A stretch of 47,861 bases of DNA from Lachnospiraceae bacterium (GCA_031280955.1 JAITGA010000011.1:1-47861); one strand, 5' to 3'. Counted from the stretch's first letter, positions 1-9,109 are shown. Numbers and translations: made by a program. The notes: generated by a model from the letters alone, not told the origin.

Positions 1-713
1 CCTTTACGGCGTGCACACATTTCACTAGCTTTTGCCCATTTACCATTGCCAAGGAGAAGTTTCCTATTCCTTGTCAGGCGAATAATGTAATGTTGCCCCA
101 GTTTGTCGAGCATTAGGAACATCTTATTATCATCATAACCCCTGTCCATGACGAACATCGCTTTCTTGAACAACTTCGCGCCTCTCTCGATGGCGGCGAA
201 TGTGATTGCATTTGCAGATATATAATCCTTTTCATGCGAGGAATGGACTTTAGAAAAGAAACTGATGGGATGGAAACTCTTTGTTAAAACGGTGCCCTCT
301 GTGATGTAATAACCGTTTTTGTAGATGTTTTTGTTGCCACTTGCCGAGCCATCGCGGACACGCCCGATGGCTTCAAATTTCTTACCGTACTCCTTGGAAA
401 CATCGGTGTCATCAATGTGAATGACCGGGTTATCTTCCCACTTCTTTATCATGTGTAGATAAAATTTCCATGCTTCCATTGGTACGCCCTTGGCGAGGTT
501 CTTTGATAGCCGCTCGATGGTGTTTTTCTTCTTTATTTTTTCGTGTAGGGCATCGCTGATGTCGGAAAGTTTACAGCTTTCTGCCGCCAGTAATCCATAT
601 ATCATATCCGTAATAAACTTTCTTTCGGGTAGTCGTAGAGTATGTGTGATTTTTCTAACGAAAGTTAAAATATCCCTTTTCAAGATATAGGTTTCTGTGG
701 TAAACTTAGCCAT
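1..713 (-). CDS. DDE transposase, 5' part (runs off window edge)
   Basis: The reverse strand is open from an ATG at 713 to the window edge, giving 237 residues without a stop. GGAGGA lies just upstream of the start. An acidic motif (IHIDDTDVSK, D101/D102) and a second aspartate in FVMDRGYDD (D190) have the spacing of the first two acidic residues of IS4-like DDE transposases; the third lies beyond the window. The N-terminal 90 residues are Lys/Arg-rich and helical, as expected of a DNA-binding part. The IS family cannot be assigned because neither terminal repeat is in view. It is probably the left-edge gene of an insertion sequence whose promoter-proximal end lies in 714-880. Transposase identity is fairly sure; the subfamily is not. 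Confidence 0.75.
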   Translation of the reverse strand, partial: MAKFTTETYILKRDILTFVRKITHTLRLPERKFITDMIYGLLAAESCKLSDISDALHEKIKKKNTIERLSKNLAKGVPMEAWKFYLHMIKKWEDNPVIHIDDTDVSKEYGKKFEAIGRVRDGSASGNKNIYKNGYYITEGTVLTKSFHPISFFSKVHSSHEKDYISANAITFAAIERGAKLFKKAMFVMDRGYDDNKMFLMLDKLGQHYIIRLTRNRKLLLGNGKWAKASEMCARRK

Positions 714-878
714 GGGGAGTCCTCCAGTTTTTGTTTAGTAAGGTTTTTGTTTGCACTTTAATTTTACCACAAAAACGAAGCGGATTCCTCTTATTTTCGT
801 GCTTTTCCAAATCTGGTTATAACCAAACACCACAAAAACGTCGATGTGGATAGGTTTTGCGGAAACTCACCAAACCCC
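714..878. other. Intergenic, probable IS end upstream of transposase
   Basis: There is no credible ORF here. The stretch holds an 11-bp direct repeat (CCACAAAAACG at 768-778 and 830-840) and a perfect 12-bp palindrome TGGTTATAACCA (814-825). These could mark the IS end or a transposase operator. No target-site duplication can be identified from one end. Confidence 0.3.
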
Positions 879-907
879 TTGCACCCTGCGTCTTTATTTG
901 TTATAAT
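879..907 (+). promoter_or_regulatory. Extended -10 promoter of flagellin gene
   Basis: TATAAT at 902-907 is preceded by TG at 899-900 (TGnTATAAT), with a poor -35 (TTGCAC, 879-884) at 17-bp spacing. This resembles a sigma-A extended -10 promoter. No sigma-28-like element was recognised, which is unusual for a flagellin gene. The predicted 5' leader is about 170 nt. Confidence 0.55.
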
Positions 908-933
908 CATCATGTAGCACCACCGCTACTTTG

Positions 934-1077
934 AAACTAATGGATTTATCATTGGTTTTTTGATAACTTTTAGTTAGTATTGATTCACGAGGATAATATT
1001 GGCAGACCTACGGTTTCACCGTCAGGGGGATTGGGCAATGAGGCATAATGGATTATGTTTGCGCCCACAGGAAGGAG
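934..1077 (+). promoter_or_regulatory. Flagellin mRNA leader with GGA motifs and two hairpins
   Basis: The leader contains a 9-bp stem (934-942/950-958, one G-U pair) followed by T-rich sequence, and a short hairpin ACGGT-TTC-ACCGT (1010-1022). GGA triplets occur at 942, 991, 1028, 1050, 1070 and 1074, the last two inside the ribosome-binding site. In Bacillus the hag leader binds CsrA at GGA motifs, one overlapping the Shine-Dalgarno, with FliW as antagonist. A similar arrangement here is inference. Confidence 0.4.
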
Positions 1078-1083
1078 CCGCAT

Positions 1084-1908
1084 ATGATTATCAAAAACAA
1101 TCTTAACGCCATGAACACCAATCGGCAGCAGGAGAATATCGCTGCCGCCAGAGCGAAATCGACTGAGAAGCTTTCGTCAGGACACAAAATCAACCGTTCC
1201 GCTGATGATGCCGCCAACCTTGCCATTTCTGAAAAAATGCGGGCGCAAATTTGGTCACTTGTTCAAGCCGGTGCCAATGCCCAGGATGGTATTTCCAGCA
1301 TCCAGACTGCGGATGGAGCTCTCAACCAGGTCAATGATATGTTGGGACGGATGAACGAACTGGCGATTCAGGCAGGAAATGCAACCTTGTCACAGACAGA
1401 CCGCGACAAGCTCCAGTCAGAAATGGGAGCACTCAGGACGGAGATTGACAGGATTTCCGCCACCACTACTTTCAACGACCAGAACCTGCTCGATGGCAGT
1501 TTCGCCGATGGCAAGCGGCTTCAAGTCGGAGCAGACACAGGCGAAGAGAATCAAATCAGCATCGTGATTGACCAGATGGATTGGGCTTCGATTAGCGAAA
1601 ATGGGTCAATCAGCTTACAAAACAACGAAGAAATCTCGGCGACCCTCGATAGTATCAGAACGGCGGGACGCAATATCGGGACGATGCGTGCTGACATGGG
1701 AGCGACCCAGAACCGTCTCGAACATACCGTCAGCAATTTGCGTAATGTAGTCGAGAACACCACCGCTGCCGAATCAACGATACGAGATACTGATATGGCA
1801 GCAGAGATGGTGAGAAAAGCGAACCGTGATATCATGGCGAATGCCGCTCAGGCGATGTTGGCGCAAGCCAACCAGTCCAACCGCGGGGCGTTGGGGTTGT
1901 TATCGTAA
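1084..1908 (+). CDS. hag: Flagellin
   Basis: This 274-residue protein has the classic flagellin architecture: an N-terminal D0/D1 segment beginning MIIKNNLNAMNTNRQ with SSGHKINRSADDAANLAISE, and a C-terminal D1/D0 segment with RADMGATQNRLEHTVSNL and the terminal MLAQANQ region. The central variable region is very short, so the filament surface domain is minimal, as in many Clostridia and Bacillus. ATG 1084 is chosen because AGGAAGGAG lies 6-14 nt upstream; an in-frame ATG at 1048 lacks a site. Exported through the flagellar type III apparatus, so no signal peptide is expected. No other flagellar structural gene is in the window, so it is probably a monocistronic, highly expressed unit. Confidence 0.96.
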   Translation: MIIKNNLNAMNTNRQQENIAAARAKSTEKLSSGHKINRSADDAANLAISEKMRAQIWSLVQAGANAQDGISSIQTADGALNQVNDMLGRMNELAIQAGNATLSQTDRDKLQSEMGALRTEIDRISATTTFNDQNLLDGSFADGKRLQVGADTGEENQISIVIDQMDWASISENGSISLQNNEEISATLDSIRTAGRNIGTMRADMGATQNRLEHTVSNLRNVVENTTAAESTIRDTDMAAEMVRKANRDIMANAAQAMLAQANQSNRGALGLLS

Positions 1909-1913
1909 TGCAT

Positions 1914-1957
1914 CGAGTTATACTAAGTTCGTGTGGTACCTCACTAAGTATAACTTG
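1914..1957 (+). terminator. Stem-loop after flagellin gene
   Basis: A perfect 9-bp inverted repeat AGTTATACT/AGTATAACT (1916-1924/1947-1955), extendable by two pairs, starts 6 nt after the flagellin stop. No U-tract follows, so it may be a processing or stabilising hairpin rather than a standard intrinsic terminator. Confidence 0.4.
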
Positions 1958-1999
1958 TGATGTTATGCTATTTATGGAAATGAAATTTAAGTAAGAGAG

Positions 2000-2050
2000 C
2001 TTGCGGGTCAAACCAATCGGCAATGATAGTACACCCCGCAATGACGGTAA
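2000..2050 (-). repeat. Degenerate palindromic repeat (interrupted copy)
   Basis: Read on the minus strand, this carries the two halves of the window-wide repeat (GTCATTGCGGG and TTTGACCCGCAAGC) separated by about 22 unrelated bases. It looks like a decayed or interrupted copy of the element seen intact at 7869 and 11644. Confidence 0.5.
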
Positions 2051-2092
2051 GGCTCTACCGTTTCCAAATATACTGATCCCGGAGGAGTTGTC

Positions 2093-3151
2093 ATGAGTTC
2101 TACTGTTAATACGAAACCATTGTTAGAAATTACCAGTTGCCCACTTGCAACCACCAACAGGAAGATGATAATTGCCGGCAATGTCCACACGGATCAAACG
2201 GATATCAAGCTTTACATCAACTACAAGGAACAAAAAATCCACAATGGCAAGTTCATGGTTTCCCTGCCCCTCGAGGAGGGGGCAAATGACTTTGAAATCA
2301 TCATCACCAATGCTGCCGGATCGACCATCGCCGAAGAAAAGCGTATGATTTTCTGCGGCTTCTTGCCGCCTGCGCTCAGTATCGAGGATATACCCGATGT
2401 TACGCCCCAGACTAGCATTACCCTCACCGGGACGGCACGGGATGTCAACCAGCACAAAAGCATCCTCACCCTCAAAATTAACGGCGAGACGATCGACATC
2501 AACCCGGCGAATGACGGCTTTTCCTGCACATATCCTCTGGAAATCGGCAGTAATCACTTCGATATCCTCGTTTATGATGGCGGGCTTCGCAAAACCGTGG
2601 TGCGTAAGGTCATTGAACACCATCCCAAAGCCCCCGAGATCGTCTTTTCGGGTATCGGTCCCGTTATCACCAGTCGCAAAGTGGAACTCACGGCACAGCT
2701 GTCCAATTATGACCCCATGAAAATCACCGTCCGCATCCACAACAAAGCTGTTTCCGTTACTGACAATATTCTCACTTACCACACCAGTATCCGCACCGAC
2801 AAAGGCGAGATTCCTTTTGGTATTGACTGGGGCGGGCGGCAAATTTTGTCATTCACCCGCCAAGTAGTCTTCCTGCCATCACCGCCGACGGTGACGATAG
2901 ATGAAGAGTTCAAGGCACTCCATACCACGCAATGCCGTATCAGCGGCACGATTTCTGATGAAAATGATGTTGACCCTCGTATTTTCGTCAATAACAAAGA
3001 GATAAACCAGCGGGCAGGAGCATGGTCAACGACCCTCACATTGACTGAGGGAGTCAATGAAATCATCTTCGAGGGACGCAACCAAACCGGGCTCAAGAAA
3101 ATACTGAGGAAGAAAATCATGCTGCCGAAAGGCGGTTGGGATTTGACGTAG
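2093..3151 (+). CDS. Protein of four Ig-like beta repeats, no signal peptide
   Basis: This 352-residue protein is built of about four repeats of 80-90 residues (roughly 6-90, 92-180, 182-268, 270-345). Each follows the pattern 'I.G...D....L.ING..I......F...L.LEEG.N.F.I...' seen in bacterial Ig-like/glucodextranase-B-like domains (for example KINGETIDIN and VNNKEINQ, followed by EGVNEIIFEG). There is no signal peptide, lipobox or transmembrane segment, so it is either cytoplasmic or exported by another route. The start has a strong GGAGGAG site 6-12 nt upstream. It sits between flagellin and a phosphofructokinase gene 70 bp downstream. A role on the flagellum surface or in carbohydrate binding is possible but unproven; I do not recognise a specific family. 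Confidence 0.7.
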   Translation: MSSTVNTKPLLEITSCPLATTNRKMIIAGNVHTDQTDIKLYINYKEQKIHNGKFMVSLPLEEGANDFEIIITNAAGSTIAEEKRMIFCGFLPPALSIEDIPDVTPQTSITLTGTARDVNQHKSILTLKINGETIDINPANDGFSCTYPLEIGSNHFDILVYDGGLRKTVVRKVIEHHPKAPEIVFSGIGPVITSRKVELTAQLSNYDPMKITVRIHNKAVSVTDNILTYHTSIRTDKGEIPFGIDWGGRQILSFTRQVVFLPSPPTVTIDEEFKALHTTQCRISGTISDENDVDPRIFVNNKEINQRAGAWSTTLTLTEGVNEIIFEGRNQTGLKKILRKKIMLPKGGWDLT

Positions 3152-3221
3152 AATGTTAAGCAGTACAGAGTCGGTTCAACCTGATACTGCCGTATCAAAT
3201 AAAAAATAAAGGGGAAGAAAA

Positions 3222-4454
3222 ATGAATGGGAACATCATCGTAGGTCAATCAGGCGGGCCAACCGCCGTCATCAACTCGTCAGTCGCCGGTGTCTATACTG
3301 CCGCCAAAGCCGTTGGTATTGAAAAAGTATATGGTATGGTACATGGGATTCAAGGCTTTCTGGCGGAGAATTTCTGTGATTTGGGTGATTATCTCGAAAG
3401 CAGTACCGATATCGAACTCTTGAAACGGACACCATCAGCTTTTCTCGGCTCATGCCGCTACAAAATGCCCAAGTTCGCCGACAACGAAGCTGTTTACGAA
3501 AAAGCCTTTGCCATCATGGAAAAATACAACATCGTTGCTCTCTTTTATATCGGTGGCAATGACTCTATGGACACTGTCAAGCAGCTATCGGAATATGCCG
3601 CCATCAAGGGCAAACGCCAGCGATTCGTCGGCATCCCCAAGACGGTAGACAATGATTTACCCGTCACCGACCATTGCCCCGGCTACGGTTCAGCCGCCAA
3701 ATATATCGCCATCAGCATGAAAGAAATCATCCGTGATAATGAGTCTTTCGGAGTTGAGAAACCTACGGTAGTCATCGTGGAAATCATGGGTCGTCACGCC
3801 GGATGGTTGACTGCCGCCGCCGCCCTTTCCCGGGGTGAGGACTGTGTCGGACCTGATGCGATTTATCTCCCCGAAGTGACATTTGATATTGATGCTTTTG
3901 TGGCAAAAATAAAACACCTCGCTGCTACGAAGTCGAGTGTCGTGATTGCCGTTTCCGAGGGTGTAACTCTCGCTGACGGTCGTTTTGTCTGTGAAATGGG
4001 ATCGGAAGTGACCTTTGTTGACGCTTTCGGACACAAACAGCTGTCGGGCTGTGCCGCTGTTCTTGCCAACCTCGTCGCCGCCGAAACCGGTCTCAAAACC
4101 CGTGCCGTCGAGTTTTCTACCTTGCAACGCTCCGCTTCCCATATCGCCTCGCTGACTGACATCAACGAAGCTTATCAGGTCGGATATGCTGCTGTCGTTG
4201 CCGCTTATGAGGGCAAAACTGGACAGATGATTACCCTATTAAGGAATAGCGATGAGCCATATCAATGCGGTATCGGTATCTGTGATATCAGCGAAATAGC
4301 CAATGTCGAGCGGGCTTTACCCGCCGAGTGGATTACTGCCGATGGTTGCGATTTGACCGACGGATATATCAAGTACGCCCGTCCGCTCATCATGGGAGAA
4401 CTCCCGCCATTCTATGTCGATGGCGTTCCCCGTCATTTGGTACGGAAGAAATAG
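3222..4454 (+). CDS. pfp: Pyrophosphate-dependent 6-phosphofructokinase
   Basis: The 410-residue protein phosphorylates fructose-6-phosphate at the central step of glycolysis. Family motifs are GQSGGPTAVINSS at the N-terminus, GGNDS (111-115), PKTVDND (139-145, catalytic Asp143) and EIMGRHAGW. Aspartate at the second acidic position of GGND and lysine in PKTVDND replace the glycines of ATP-dependent enzymes; this pair is the known signature of PPi specificity, so the reaction is probably PPi-linked and reversible. Length fits the roughly 400-residue single-chain clade rather than the 320-residue ATP enzymes. RBS GGGGAAG precedes the start. The gene is followed after 28 bp by a regulatory-type gene and then glycogen phosphorylase, suggesting a glycogen-to-glycolysis unit. 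Confidence 0.92.
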   Translation: MNGNIIVGQSGGPTAVINSSVAGVYTAAKAVGIEKVYGMVHGIQGFLAENFCDLGDYLESSTDIELLKRTPSAFLGSCRYKMPKFADNEAVYEKAFAIMEKYNIVALFYIGGNDSMDTVKQLSEYAAIKGKRQRFVGIPKTVDNDLPVTDHCPGYGSAAKYIAISMKEIIRDNESFGVEKPTVVIVEIMGRHAGWLTAAAALSRGEDCVGPDAIYLPEVTFDIDAFVAKIKHLAATKSSVVIAVSEGVTLADGRFVCEMGSEVTFVDAFGHKQLSGCAAVLANLVAAETGLKTRAVEFSTLQRSASHIASLTDINEAYQVGYAAVVAAYEGKTGQMITLLRNSDEPYQCGIGICDISEIANVERALPAEWITADGCDLTDGYIKYARPLIMGELPPFYVDGVPRHLVRKK

Positions 4455-4482
4455 TTGCATCAACCATCCGGAGGATAGCATT

Positions 4483-5385
4483 ATGGTGGCACAGGTAATT
4501 GGCAGTTATTTGATTGAGAGAGGCATCATTACCAAGGGGCAAATGATGATTATTCAAAAAGAGCGGAAACGCCTCCGTGCCCGACTGGGTCTGGTGGCTA
4601 TTTCCGAGGGATACATGGGTGCGGACGAGGTCAAAAGCGTTGAAGACCAAATCACCGACATCCACGCCTCCGACCGTGCTTTTGCTGATGCTGCCATCGC
4701 CGCCGGCTACTTGTCGATGGGGCAAATATCCACCCTTGCCGCCAAGCAAGGCGATAGCTTCCTTTGTTTCGTGCAAATGATGGAAAAAATGGGTATCACC
4801 ACCATTGATGCCTTGGAAGAAATTCTCTATACCTTTGACATAATAGACAACAATGCCGTTCAGCTAGATGATTTGAAAAGTAACGATGTGACGCGAATCG
4901 TACCACTTTTCATGCCCGCCGAGGCAGCCCGCTATATCAATGCCGCCGTGGTTGCTGTGCGTTATCTGGAGAGCAAGGTCAATTCCAATATTTATCCGCA
5001 AAAAAAAGCATATCTCACCGACTCCTTTTCCTCCAAACGCGGGGTTTTCCAATACGCCAAGGGTGATAAGGAATATGCCTATGCCTTGGTTGCGGGTGGT
5101 GAGGAAATGAGCTTCATCGCCACCGCATACAGCCATGAACGGCACAACAAGGTCAATGACGAGGTACTGGAAATCGTCGGAGCGATCCTCAACAGAATCA
5201 GTGCTTCCTATGCTGCCGAGTTGGGGCAGGGCGGAATCATTTTCGACCTTTTGCCGCCGCAAATCTATGACGGTATCAGCGAAATCACCGCCGAAGAGAT
5301 GCTGGTACTGCCGCTTTCGATTCGGCACGACAATTTCTTCCTGCTGATTAGTATGTCAGGGAATTTTACGGTAAAAATTGGTTAA
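4483..5385 (+). CDS. MshEN-like plus CheX-like domain protein
   Basis: The 300-residue protein has an N-terminal half (about 1-120) resembling two type II secretion ATPase N-domain motifs ([12 protein letters not shown]...[12 protein letters not shown], then [13 protein letters not shown]). The C-terminal half (about 130-300) resembles CheX, a CheY-P phosphatase fold ([20 protein letters not shown]...[16 protein letters not shown]...LEIVGAILN). No membrane segment is visible. MshEN domains can bind c-di-GMP, so a signalling role is possible, but key binding residues were not verified. ATG 4483 is chosen for GGAGGAT 6 nt upstream; an in-frame ATG at 4414 lies inside the preceding gene. Lies between the PFK and phosphorylase genes, implying control of carbon storage or motility. 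The assignment is by pattern only. Confidence 0.6.
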   Translation: MVAQVIGSYLIERGIITKGQMMIIQKERKRLRARLGLVAISEGYMGADEVKSVEDQITDIHASDRAFADAAIAAGYLSMGQISTLAAKQGDSFLCFVQMMEKMGITTIDALEEILYTFDIIDNNAVQLDDLKSNDVTRIVPLFMPAEAARYINAAVVAVRYLESKVNSNIYPQKKAYLTDSFSSKRGVFQYAKGDKEYAYALVAGGEEMSFIATAYSHERHNKVNDEVLEIVGAILNRISASYAAELGQGGIIFDLLPPQIYDGISEITAEEMLVLPLSIRHDNFFLLISMSGNFTVKIG

Positions 5386-5405
5386 ATACGAAGAAAGAGG
5401 ACACG

Positions 5406-7820
5406 ATGGCTTTTCAATCGAACTTGCAAAAAGACGTTTTGATTATGAATCTGGAAGATCAGGTGAAACAACTGGCAACGGAGCTTTATGACCGTGAGCT
5501 GGCGGAACTTGAAGACCATGAAGCCTGTCATGTCGTGATGGCGGTGGTGAAGCGCATCCTTAGTGTCAGCGATCGGATTGAGGGTGAGAAAAAGCTCTAT
5601 TATGTCTCGATGGAGTTTCTCATCGGCAAACTACTGGCAAACAATCTCCTCAATCTCGGTATTTATCAGCGCATGGAAAAAATCCTCGCCGGGCATGGAA
5701 AAAACCTCGCCGAACTGTGCGAACTCGAACCTGAACCCTCACTTGGCAATGGCGGTCTGGGGCGGCTCGCTGCTTGTTTCCTTGATTCAATTGCCACCCT
5801 TGGTCTCAAAGGCGATGGCGTCGGTCTTCTTTATCATTATGGATTGTTCAAACAGGTCTTTGCTTATCGCGAAGAAGATAGGAAGAAAGCGATAGCAAGT
5901 GCCAAGACTAACAAAGTCAAATTGACCAAGGGAGTCGATGTTATGGCGGGGCGCGCCCCCGTTCAGACTGCCGAACCCAACAACTGGATTGAGCCGGTCG
6001 CATGGGTCAACAGGTCAGATGTGACCTTTGACGTTCATTTTGGCAAGCATACTGTGACTTCACGGCTTTATGACATTGATGTCATCGGTTATGAAAACGG
6101 TGTCAACCGCCTCCGTCTCTTCGATTTGGAGAGTGTTGATGAAGAACTGGTGCAAATGGGTATCGACTTTGACAAAAAAAGTATTACTAAGAACCTGACC
6201 CTCTTTCTTTATCCCGACGACTCGGACGTAGCAGGCAATCTGTTGCGGATTTATCAGGAATACTTCCTCGCCGCCAATGCGGCGCAATTGGTTATCCAAG
6301 AGATGAAAGAACGCAAATATGACCTGCGCTATCTATATGACCACGCGGTAATCCAAATCAATGACACCCATCCTACCTTGATTATTCCTGAGCTTATTAG
6401 GATATTGGTGGAGGACAAGGCTTTCACCCTCGATGATGCCATCGAAGTAGTGGCGAAAACCTGTGCCTACACCAACCATACCATCCTCGCAGAGGCGTTG
6501 GAGAAATGGCCGCTCAAATATATAAGAAAGGTCGTCCCCCAACTCGTTCCTTATATCCGTAGCCTTGACCGCAAAGTAAAGGCTGTCCACAAAGACCCTG
6601 CCGTCCATATTATTGATGAAAATAATGTCGTCCACATGGCACACCTTGATATCCACTATGGTTTTTCCATCAATGGCGTGGCGGCTCTGCATACTGATAT
6701 CCTAAAAGAAGCGGAACTTGCTCCTTTTTACAAGTTATATCCGGAAAAGTTCAACAACAAAACCAACGGTATCACTTTCCGCCGCTGGCTGATGGGCTGC
6801 AATCCCGAACTGGCCGATCTCATCAGTCAAACCATCGGTAATGGTTGGAAAAAGGATGCCCTGCAACTGGAGCGGCTGATGGATTTCGCCGATGATGAGG
6901 GTGTCCTCGATGGTATTGTCGCCGTCAAGAAGCAAAAGAAACGTGAACTGGCGGCTTATATCCGTGAAAAAGAGGGCGTAGTCCTCAGAGAGGATTCGAT
7001 TTTTGACATTCAAATCAAACGCTTTCATGAGTACAAACGCCAACAGATGAACGCCCTTTATATTATTCATAAGTATAAGGAAATCAAGGCGGGCAATTAT
7101 CCATCTACCCACCTCACCTTTATCTTCGGCGGCAAGGCAGCTCCGGCATATACGATTGCCCAGGATATCATCCATTTGTTGCTTGTTTTGCAGAAGATAA
7201 TCGAAAATGACAAGGTCGTCAGAAAATATATGACAGTGCTGATGGTAGAAAATTACAATGTTAGTTATGCCGAAAAGCTCATCCCTGCCTGTGATGTCTC
7301 CGAGCAAATTTCCCTCGCTTCCAAGGAAGCTTCGGGAACAGGCAACATGAAGTTCATGCTAAACGGTGCCGTTACCATCGGTACGTTCGACGGTGCCAAT
7401 GTCGAAATCCATGAACTGGTCGGCGATGACCATATCTATACCTTTGGTAAGGACAAGGATACTGTCATTGAATTATATCGCCGCGTGATTGCCGGGGAAC
7501 AGGATAAATACCGACCGAAAATGTTCTATCGCAACAGCAAGAATATTCGCCGTGCCGTCAATTTCATCATCGGCAAAAAGGCGATGAAGATCGGCAATCC
7601 CGAGAATTTGACTCGTCTTTATAATGAACTGCTCAGCAAGGACTGGTTCATGACCTTGCTTGACCTCGATGAGTATATCGAAGTCAAGGAGCGGATGTTT
7701 GCTGATTATGAGAATCAGAAGAGGTGGAAGAAGATGATGCTCGTCAATATCGCCAAAGCTGGCTTCTTCTCTTCTGATCGGACGATTGCTGATTATAATG
7801 AAGATATATGGAAGTTGTAA
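5406..7820 (+). CDS. glgP: Glycogen/maltodextrin phosphorylase
   Basis: This 804-residue GT35 enzyme releases glucose-1-phosphate from alpha-1,4-glucan in the cytoplasm. Seen directly are [62 protein letters not shown] and the PLP-binding segment [15 protein letters not shown], with PLP lysine at K649, followed by [10 protein letters not shown]. Length matches the family (about 750-830). RBS is GAAAGAGGA just before ATG 5406; a second in-frame ATG at 5451 is less well placed. It follows the MshEN/CheX-like gene by 20 bp, so the three genes 3222-7820 are probably one transcript feeding stored glucan into glycolysis. Confidence 0.96.
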   Translation: MAFQSNLQKDVLIMNLEDQVKQLATELYDRELAELEDHEACHVVMAVVKRILSVSDRIEGEKKLYYVSMEFLIGKLLANNLLNLGIYQRMEKILAGHGKNLAELCELEPEPSLGNGGLGRLAACFLDSIATLGLKGDGVGLLYHYGLFKQVFAYREEDRKKAIASAKTNKVKLTKGVDVMAGRAPVQTAEPNNWIEPVAWVNRSDVTFDVHFGKHTVTSRLYDIDVIGYENGVNRLRLFDLESVDEELVQMGIDFDKKSITKNLTLFLYPDDSDVAGNLLRIYQEYFLAANAAQLVIQEMKERKYDLRYLYDHAVIQINDTHPTLIIPELIRILVEDKAFTLDDAIEVVAKTCAYTNHTILAEALEKWPLKYIRKVVPQLVPYIRSLDRKVKAVHKDPAVHIIDENNVVHMAHLDIHYGFSINGVAALHTDILKEAELAPFYKLYPEKFNNKTNGITFRRWLMGCNPELADLISQTIGNGWKKDALQLERLMDFADDEGVLDGIVAVKKQKKRELAAYIREKEGVVLREDSIFDIQIKRFHEYKRQQMNALYIIHKYKEIKAGNYPSTHLTFIFGGKAAPAYTIAQDIIHLLLVLQKIIENDKVVRKYMTVLMVENYNVSYAEKLIPACDVSEQISLASKEASGTGNMKFMLNGAVTIGTFDGANVEIHELVGDDHIYTFGKDKDTVIELYRRVIAGEQDKYRPKMFYRNSKNIRRAVNFIIGKKAMKIGNPENLTRLYNELLSKDWFMTLLDLDEYIEVKERMFADYENQKRWKKMMLVNIAKAGFFSSDRTIADYNEDIWKL

Positions 7821-7868
7821 AGTATGACCCGTTATTTTCGTGTGCCGGAAGAATGACACGGTGTGTAC

Positions 7869-7895
7869 CGTCATTGCGGGCTTGACCCGCAATCC
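7869..7895 (+). repeat. Palindromic repeat, short variant
   Basis: GTCATTGCGGG-CTTGA-CCCGCAAT is an imperfect palindrome, identical in core to copies at 11644, 11881 and 35007. It is preceded by a GAAGAATGACA half-module at 7848. It overlaps the 3' end of the convergent DAHP synthase gene, whose stop codon (7871-7873, minus strand) lies inside the repeat. Confidence 0.85.
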
Positions 7896-9016
7896 ACCCT
7901 ACAAAAATCCGTGTGCAGACCCCTACTCTTCTCAATTATCGCCGCAAAAACAGCCTTCACATAATCGTCCTGTTCTTTGTCCCCTGACATCAGTTTCGCC
8001 AATATCTCTGCCTCCCTTATCGGGTCATGAATCGGTAGTCCCTGCTCCTGCTTCAAAGTCGCGATAGTAGTCACGACATCATACCGCTTGCGCAAAAACC
8101 CCGCCAGAGCGACATCAATCTCATCAATTTGCTTTCGCAAATCAGAAAGTGAGGAAACCTCCGTTTGTTCCTTACTAGTCGAAGTCGCTTCGACGGTCGT
8201 TTCGACCGTCGAGGCGACTAGCTGCCGCAATTTCCTCATCATATCACCAAACTGCATCAACGAAAGCGACTGCCCGCCGTCACACATGGCAGTGGCGGGA
8301 TGGTCATGAACCTCCACCATCAACCCATGCGCCCCCGCTGCTGCCGCCGCCATCGCCAGTTGCGGCACGAACCGCGCCGTCCCCACCGCATGACTGGGAT
8401 CAACCACGATCGGCAGATGGGTAAGTGATTTGAGTATTGGTACTGCCGCCAAATCAAGGGTGAAGCGGGTCAAAGGTTCAAAGGTACGAATACCACGTTC
8501 ACAGAGGATGACCTCCAAATTGCCACCCGCCATGATATGTTCGGCACTCAGCAGCAGTTCTTCTATAGTATTGCCCGCTCCCCGTTTTAGCAGGATCGGT
8601 TTGCGCAGCTTCCCCAGCTCTTTTAATAGCTCGGTGTTTTGCATATTCCGTGCGCCCACTTGGATGATATCGACCTCATCGTATAGCGGCAAATGCGTAG
8701 AGTCGGTGATTTCGGAGACTATCGCCATCCCTGTTTGTTTCTTTGCCGTCAACATCAGTTCGATACCCTCTGCTCCCAGTCCTTGGAAATCGTAGGGTGA
8801 ACTTCGTAGTTTGAACGCCCCACCCCGCAGGATGGCTGCCCCGTCAGCACTGACACTCTTGGCAATAGTGAGAATCGACTCCCGGGATTCGACCGCACAT
8901 GGTCCGGCTATGACCGTGAACCCACCCCCCATTAACCCCGCTCCTACCTTGATGATACTGTTATCGGGATGAAATTGACGGCTAGTGTAGCGTAAACGAT
9001 TGTCTATCGGTCTCAT
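7871..9016 (-). CDS. aroF: DAHP synthase fused to chorismate mutase
   Basis: This 381-residue bifunctional enzyme covers the first step of the shikimate pathway and the chorismate-to-prephenate branch. Residues about 30-270 form a KDPG-aldolase-like class I-beta DAHP synthase (VIAGPCAVES, LRGGAFKLRSSPYDFQGLG, LLKRG, VILCERGIRTFE, VVDPSHAVGTA). Residues about 290-370 form an AroQ-type chorismate mutase (LRKQIDEIDVALAGFLRKR, AIIEKSR). A Ser/Thr/Glu linker (about 268-290) is encoded by a 17-bp inverted repeat. The last ~12 residues after SRGL come from the palindromic repeat and are not part of the family. RBS AGGAGATATGAGCC precedes ATG 9016. The fusion usually serves feedback control of aromatic amino acid synthesis; here that is inferred. 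Confidence 0.93.
   Translation of the reverse strand: MRPIDNRLRYTSRQFHPDNSIIKVGAGLMGGGFTVIAGPCAVESRESILTIAKSVSADGAAILRGGAFKLRSSPYDFQGLGAEGIELMLTAKKQTGMAIVSEITDSTHLPLYDEVDIIQVGARNMQNTELLKELGKLRKPILLKRGAGNTIEELLLSAEHIMAGGNLEVILCERGIRTFEPLTRFTLDLAAVPILKSLTHLPIVVDPSHAVGTARFVPQLAMAAAAAGAHGLMVEVHDHPATAMCDGGQSLSLMQFGDMMRKLRQLVASTVETTVEATSTSKEQTEVSSLSDLRKQIDEIDVALAGFLRKRYDVVTTIATLKQEQGLPIHDPIREAEILAKLMSGDKEQDDYVKAVFAAIIEKSRGLHTDFCRVDCGSSPQ
8183..8219. repeat. 17-bp inverted repeat inside aroF linker
   Basis: Arms 8183-8199 and 8203-8219 are complementary except for one G-T wobble, with a 3-nt TTT loop. It encodes the STVETTVEATSTS-type linker between the two enzyme domains and stays in frame, resembling palindromic elements that settle in permissive sites of genes. 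Confidence 0.8.
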
Positions 9017-9060
9017 GGCTCATATCTCCTGTAAAAAGCAAAAGAATTTTCGAAAAACAC

Positions 9061-9088
9061 TTGAAAAACAACTTATTTATGCTAGACT
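9061..9088 (+). promoter_or_regulatory. Promoter of YDG/LysM protein gene
   Basis: TTGAAA (9061-9066) and TAGACT (9083-9088) are separated by 16 bp. The predicted transcript would have a leader of nearly 300 nt before the ATG at 9379. Confidence 0.45.
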
Positions 9089-9109
9089 GGGTCTAGAGAA
9101 ATCAGGGAA

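Noticed and set aside
2123-2842. 239-codon reverse ORF inside the Ig-like gene
   Set aside because: Shadow of the forward gene: no ribosome-binding site, no domain, and the forward frame shows a clear repeat pattern.
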